In this document: positions 60,689 through 64,000 of the stretch, piece after piece
How the letters are laid out: each line of letters begins with the position of its first letter
How positions within the stretch are numbered: position 1 is the first letter of the stretch
DNA from: an uncultured Lachnobacterium sp.
Lineage (GTDB): Bacteria; Bacillota; Clostridia; Lachnospirales; Lachnospiraceae
Assembly: GCA_937889225.1 (NCBI GenBank)
Contig: CALAST010000068.1
Coordinates: 1-64,000, forward strand
DNA length: 64,000 bases
Reading direction: 5' to 3'
Notes under the pieces: generated by a model
Told to the model about the DNA's origin: nothing
What the model saw: only the letters and a program-made list of their open reading frames with translations
The model's database searches: none
Translations under genes and position numbers: made by a program

Positions 60689-63385
60689 CTAACTTTTTTT
60701 CTTTCTAAACAATTTTCCAAATATCCCTTTCAACGTAGGCAGATTCATATAATTATTTAAATCATTCATAAGCTCATCGCAATTTTGATATCTGTTATCA
60801 CGGTTTGGTTCAATGCATTTAGAAATAATATATTCCAAGCCTTTAGGAAGTGATGGCTTAATTTGACGGATAGGCCCAATTTCATATGGTGGTTTTCCAG
60901 GATTTATACCTGTTATAAGATAATACATAGTCATACCCAACTTAAAAATATCCGTACGTGCATCTATTCGTCCACATCCGCCAAATTCTTCGGGAGCTGA
61001 ATATCCTATAGTTCCCCAATAGGAAGTACCTTTATCGTTTATTAAATCAGACATTTTTACAATTCCAAAATCCATTACTTTAAGATGTTGATTTTTCATA
61101 ACAAATACATTTGCCGGTTCCATACTCCTATAACTATATGGTGGTGTTAAATTATGTAAATAGCGAAGCATATCACATAATTCCTTTGCCCATTCAATTA
61201 CTAACCATGCAGGTTGTCCACCAAACTTTTTTACAATTGACTCTAATGATTCACCTTCTATGTACTCTTTAACAATAAAAATATTATCTTCATCTTCTAA
61301 AACATCTACCACTAATGGTATTACAGGATGACTAAGTATCATCATCTTATGAGCCTTTTGAAGTATTGTTTCCATTTGTTGAATATTGTAGTTCTTATTT
61401 GCTTTATCCCAAAGATTCATTATCCACATCTTCTTTAACATCACATCTTCTAAAAGATATGTTTTATAAAAGCTACTCTCCACTAATAACTTAATTACAT
61501 GATACGAATTAAAACAATGGTCTGATATTGTTTTACCAATATATTTATCTTGTAGTGTTTCTGTTTTATCTATTGAATATGGATTAATATCTATAGTTTT
61601 ATCCATTTTGAATAACATTGGTTTACTTGCACCCGCAATATCATCATTTAAACTACTCCATAGCGGTATGTATACTTCTTTCCCACATTTAGTACATTTA
61701 TAAAAGTCATAATCACCATTTTGTCCAATCAACTCATATTCATGCTCATCTTCAAGGCATTCTTTTTTAGCCATTGAACTTATAATCATTTCTGCTATTG
61801 TATTCATACCATCACTTGTTGGATGAGAACCATCTATAGTATCATACGGCATTTTATATTCATATAAATCAATTAAATTACATGAATTTCTTTTCACAGC
61901 CTCTCTTATAATATCATTATATTCTTCTATATGCGTGCCCGCATAACTATGAGGAAATGAAAAATTTGAATTTTTTGAAATGTAAGTCTCGCTCAATGTG
62001 CAGCACCAAATCTCACTTTTCGGATAATTTGCTATAAGCTTTTTAAGCATGATATCATATGCATCTGAAAAAAATTCATTATCATTCTCTCTTAATATAC
62101 GTGTTTCACTTCCCGTATTCACTCCAAATGCCCAATCATTAGTTCCAAGATACACTATTATTATATCCGGCTTGACATCATTAATATGTAATGATGAAGT
62201 TCTCTCGTCAGAACAACCGGACGGAAACAACTCCTTACTGTTTGATAGCTTTGTCACTCTGCTTCCAGACCACGAATTGTTTATCAACAATTCTCCGCCA
62301 AAATAACTAATGACTTTATCCCACCATGTATCTTCCATACAAATAACATTGGATTTTTCACAATTTTCTCCTGTATAAAATACCTTATATCCTCTTGGAT
62401 TATACCCCTCAAGTGTGCTTATGGAATCCCCTATAATTGCAAACTGCTTTCCATAATATATATTCTTCTCCTGCCACGAAAAAAATTTTTGCTCATCTGT
62501 TACAAATCTCTCTTTGAATAATGTCGGCATTCTTGTAAATCTCCGCTCTACAGGATATTGTAATAGACAACATTCTCCCTCTGCTATATATAAAGAAAAT
62601 TGTTCTCTAAAAGTCATAAGATTTGAACACATATTACCGGTAGGTTTTATCGCAAACACAATTTGTTTAAATGCTGTAAAATAATTATTTTCTTCCATTA
62701 CTTGCTTAAATGCTGATGCAACTATAAGTGGAGGATTTTTGAATGCACCACATCCAAAAGCACCTAAGACAATAACATCTACATTATTATCTCTTGCTGC
62801 TTCAAAGATATTTTTAATTCTTTTTTTTAATAAGGAAAGAAGTGCTGTCGAATTTGTATACTTTCGTTTTGCGATATATGGTGCTGCACATGTGATTACA
62901 TCTACATTAAACCAGTTTTCTTGCGGTAACAATTGTGGAACTGCATCATCATTCTTAAATACAAGCACATCCTTTGTATATATCAATCTATCTGAATAGA
63001 AATGATTTTTTAAATCTCTATGATAATCATAAAATTCTTCAAAAACATTCTCATTACTTATACATGCATAAAGATTGCTGCTTCTGCAAAGACATTCCTC
63101 CTGTGCCATTGCACCATTCCAAATACCACCACCGGGATATTCGGGATTTGCAAAGTTTAGTACTGCCACTCTCCCAAACTGACAAAAACTCTTTGCAATA
63201 TGAAATGTAGTTTCGGAATAAACACTAACACCTCCATGCTCACACTTCATTTTAACTGCAGATATAAAATTTTCTTTATAAACCTTGTTTGATTGAATAG
63301 AGATGGTTGTGCTTTTATCTATGTTACCTTCTTTAGACATTTGTAATGTATTTTGAAAACAAGCTATTAGTTCTTTTCTTCTCAT
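60689..63385 (-). CDS. PARG-like macrodomain / SGNH hydrolase / zinc ribbon / pseudokinase fusion
   Basis: An 898-aa soluble protein. Residues 1-265 match the microbial PARG family (TIGR02452): FANPEYPGGGIWNGAMAQEE holds the GGG...QEE catalytic signature, for removal of ADP-ribose. Residues 310-540 are an SGNH hydrolase: AIIGDSIS (Ser321), IVYLGTNDW, DGSHP (Asp518, His521). A CxxC (564/567) zinc-ribbon-like spot follows. Residues 613-879 are a Ser/Thr kinase fold, but the glycine loop is SSF, the beta-3 lysine is Asn657, and HRD is YRS (Ser754) with Glu756 for the catalytic Lys; DFG and APE remain. It is therefore a pseudokinase. The start after GAGG at 5 nt is preferred; a 919-aa form is possible. 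An FHA-protein gene lies 123 bp upstream. Confidence 0.88.
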   Translation of the reverse strand: MRRKELIACFQNTLQMSKEGNIDKSTTISIQSNKVYKENFISAVKMKCEHGGVSVYSETTFHIAKSFCQFGRVAVLNFANPEYPGGGIWNGAMAQEECLCRSSNLYACISNENVFEEFYDYHRDLKNHFYSDRLIYTKDVLVFKNDDAVPQLLPQENWFNVDVITCAAPYIAKRKYTNSTALLSLLKKRIKNIFEAARDNNVDVIVLGAFGCGAFKNPPLIVASAFKQVMEENNYFTAFKQIVFAIKPTGNMCSNLMTFREQFSLYIAEGECCLLQYPVERRFTRMPTLFKERFVTDEQKFFSWQEKNIYYGKQFAIIGDSISTLEGYNPRGYKVFYTGENCEKSNVICMEDTWWDKVISYFGGELLINNSWSGSRVTKLSNSKELFPSGCSDERTSSLHINDVKPDIIIVYLGTNDWAFGVNTGSETRILRENDNEFFSDAYDIMLKKLIANYPKSEIWCCTLSETYISKNSNFSFPHSYAGTHIEEYNDIIREAVKRNSCNLIDLYEYKMPYDTIDGSHPTSDGMNTIAEMIISSMAKKECLEDEHEYELIGQNGDYDFYKCTKCGKEVYIPLWSSLNDDIAGASKPMLFKMDKTIDINPYSIDKTETLQDKYIGKTISDHCFNSYHVIKLLVESSFYKTYLLEDVMLKKMWIMNLWDKANKNYNIQQMETILQKAHKMMILSHPVIPLVVDVLEDEDNIFIVKEYIEGESLESIVKKFGGQPAWLVIEWAKELCDMLRYLHNLTPPYSYRSMEPANVFVMKNQHLKVMDFGIVKMSDLINDKGTSYWGTIGYSAPEEFGGCGRIDARTDIFKLGMTMYYLITGINPGKPPYEIGPIRQIKPSLPKGLEYIISKCIEPNRDNRYQNCDELMNDLNNYMNLPTLKGIFGKLFRKKKS

Positions 63386-63508
63386 TTTAACCTCACTTTC
63401 ACTTACACTCCAATAACTATACGTCCCTTTTCTAAGCTCATATTTCATGCACCTAAAGTAGGGACTTATTGGGTTCGATTAAATTTATAAATTTTTCACT
63501 ATTTTTAT

Positions 63509-64000
63509 TTAATTCCTTTTCGCAAAATACACTCGAAAACTACTGTCTCCCACTTTCAAAATACAGTCATTTTCCAAATACATCGGACTTTCTACTTGAA
63601 CTCCATTCACATAAGTGTGGTTTGTAGACTGCATATCCTCAATGCATAACCGAGAATTGCTTTCATAAATCATACAATGCGTTTTGGATACCATCTTATC
63701 ATCGCTCAATAGAAATGTCACTTCATTTGCATAGACTTGCTGTCGTCCAATCCACATACGATTATAAAAAGAAAAAGCGTTACTATGGTTATTTTTTAAG
63801 TCTAAAAATTCAATATCCCATATCACATTATTTTTTACTCCGATATAACTTGTTTTTGCTTCATAATTTCCTGCAAAATAAGCTCCTTTTTGCATGTTTA
63901 ATGTGGATTCTTTCACATTTACACCATTTTTCACCAATACTTTTTCCTGTTTCTGATATTGGTTGTTTTGTTCCTGTTGTTTCTTCATATAAAAATAAAT
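63509..64000 (-). CDS. FHA-domain protein, N-terminus beyond the window
   Basis: At least 163 codons, open to the window edge. The first residues in view (IYFYMKKQQEQNNQYQ) look like the end of a transmembrane helix, and no ribosome site precedes the ATG at 63988, so the true start probably lies outside. A beta-rich middle part leads to a forkhead-associated domain (about residues 90-160): MWIGRQQ, KMVSKTHCMIYE, TNHTYVNGVQVES. FHA domains bind phosphothreonine. Beside a kinase-fold protein this suggests a phospho-signalling module, though that kinase seems inactive. Confidence 0.85.
   Translation of the reverse strand: MYFYMKKQQEQNNQYQKQEKVLVKNGVNVKESTLNMQKGAYFAGNYEAKTSYIGVKNNVIWDIEFLDLKNNHSNAFSFYNRMWIGRQQVYANEVTFLLSDDKMVSKTHCMIYESNSRLCIEDMQSTNHTYVNGVQVESPMYLENDCILKVGDSSFRVYFAKRN

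Noticed and set aside
1..64000. tRNA or rRNA genes
   Set aside because: I looked for T-loop strings (GGTTCGAATCC-like) and rRNA-like segments and found none convincing.

Overview
The window is AT-rich DNA of a Gram-positive, Firmicutes-type organism, most likely a gut Lachnospiraceae (Clostridia). The grounds are strong AGGAGG-type ribosome sites, tRNA-sensing T-box leaders ahead of tyrS and metG, a coaE / FtsA-like / WalJ-like block next to polA, an Sdp-type immunity pair, and secreted BspA-type leucine-rich-repeat proteins. Taxonomy is inference from gene content; there is no rRNA here.

Region 1 (about 1-19.3 kb, minus strand) is the most unusual part. It is a cohesin-dockerin surface locus without any recognisable carbohydrate-active enzyme. 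Transcription runs from a 693-aa cohesin protein with five Ig-like (Big_2) domains, a PETDK-type wall-spanning stretch and a C-terminal SPKTS/TM/RR tail (17198-19276). It continues through an O-antigen-ligase/polymerase-like membrane protein with a tetratricopeptide-like tail (15414-17135) and a small TM-anchored cohesin protein (14522-15421). Four large secreted proteins follow, each ending in a near-identical two-repeat dockerin: BspA LRRs (9682-14508), internalin-like LRRs (6644-9520), a transglutaminase-like domain plus BspA LRRs (4746-6596), and BspA LRRs plus CARDB-like and propeller-like domains (206-4612). I infer that the two anchored cohesins display the four dockerin proteins on the cell surface, and that the ligase may glycosylate the wall or these proteins. 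A divergent XRE regulator (19657-19941) may control the locus.

Region 2 (19.9-26.6 kb) holds an acyl-ACP thioesterase, an sdpR/sdpI-like autorepressed immunity pair with its operator, an Rpn-type nuclease, and a split purine pathway: stand-alone AICAR formyltransferase plus PurO-type IMP cyclohydrolase, with a 26-residue ORF behind.

Region 3 (26.6-37 kb) is housekeeping: a PFL-family/ACT pair, WalJ-like hydrolase, FtsA-like ATPase, CoaE, PolA and aminopeptidase P. Region 4 (37-46.5 kb) is accessory: a PIN toxin/RelB-like antitoxin, a membrane protein with a YozG-like regulator, an exported unknown, an HD phosphohydrolase, a GH3 glycosidase, an AAA/PD-(D/E)XK protein and an IS200/IS605-like remnant.

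Region 5 (46.5-54.8 kb) has TatD, Nudix and MetG, a T-box leader followed by a DUF3784-like gene ahead of metG, a cation antiporter behind a yybP-ykoY (Mn2+) riboswitch, and tyrS with its own T-box. Region 6 (54.8-59.4 kb) has an MNT/HEPN toxin-antitoxin pair and two ABC exporters around a YtrA-type GntR repressor. A 48-bp perfect palindrome sits on their promoter. Region 7 (59.7-64 kb) has an XRE regulator fused to a FlhA-like domain and cut off by an insertion-sequence scar. Next comes a fusion of PARG-like macrodomain, SGNH hydrolase, zinc ribbon and pseudokinase, beside an FHA-domain protein that runs off the window. A dispersed hairpin repeat (core GCGGATATTCGCAATCCGC) recurs at five or more intergenic sites.
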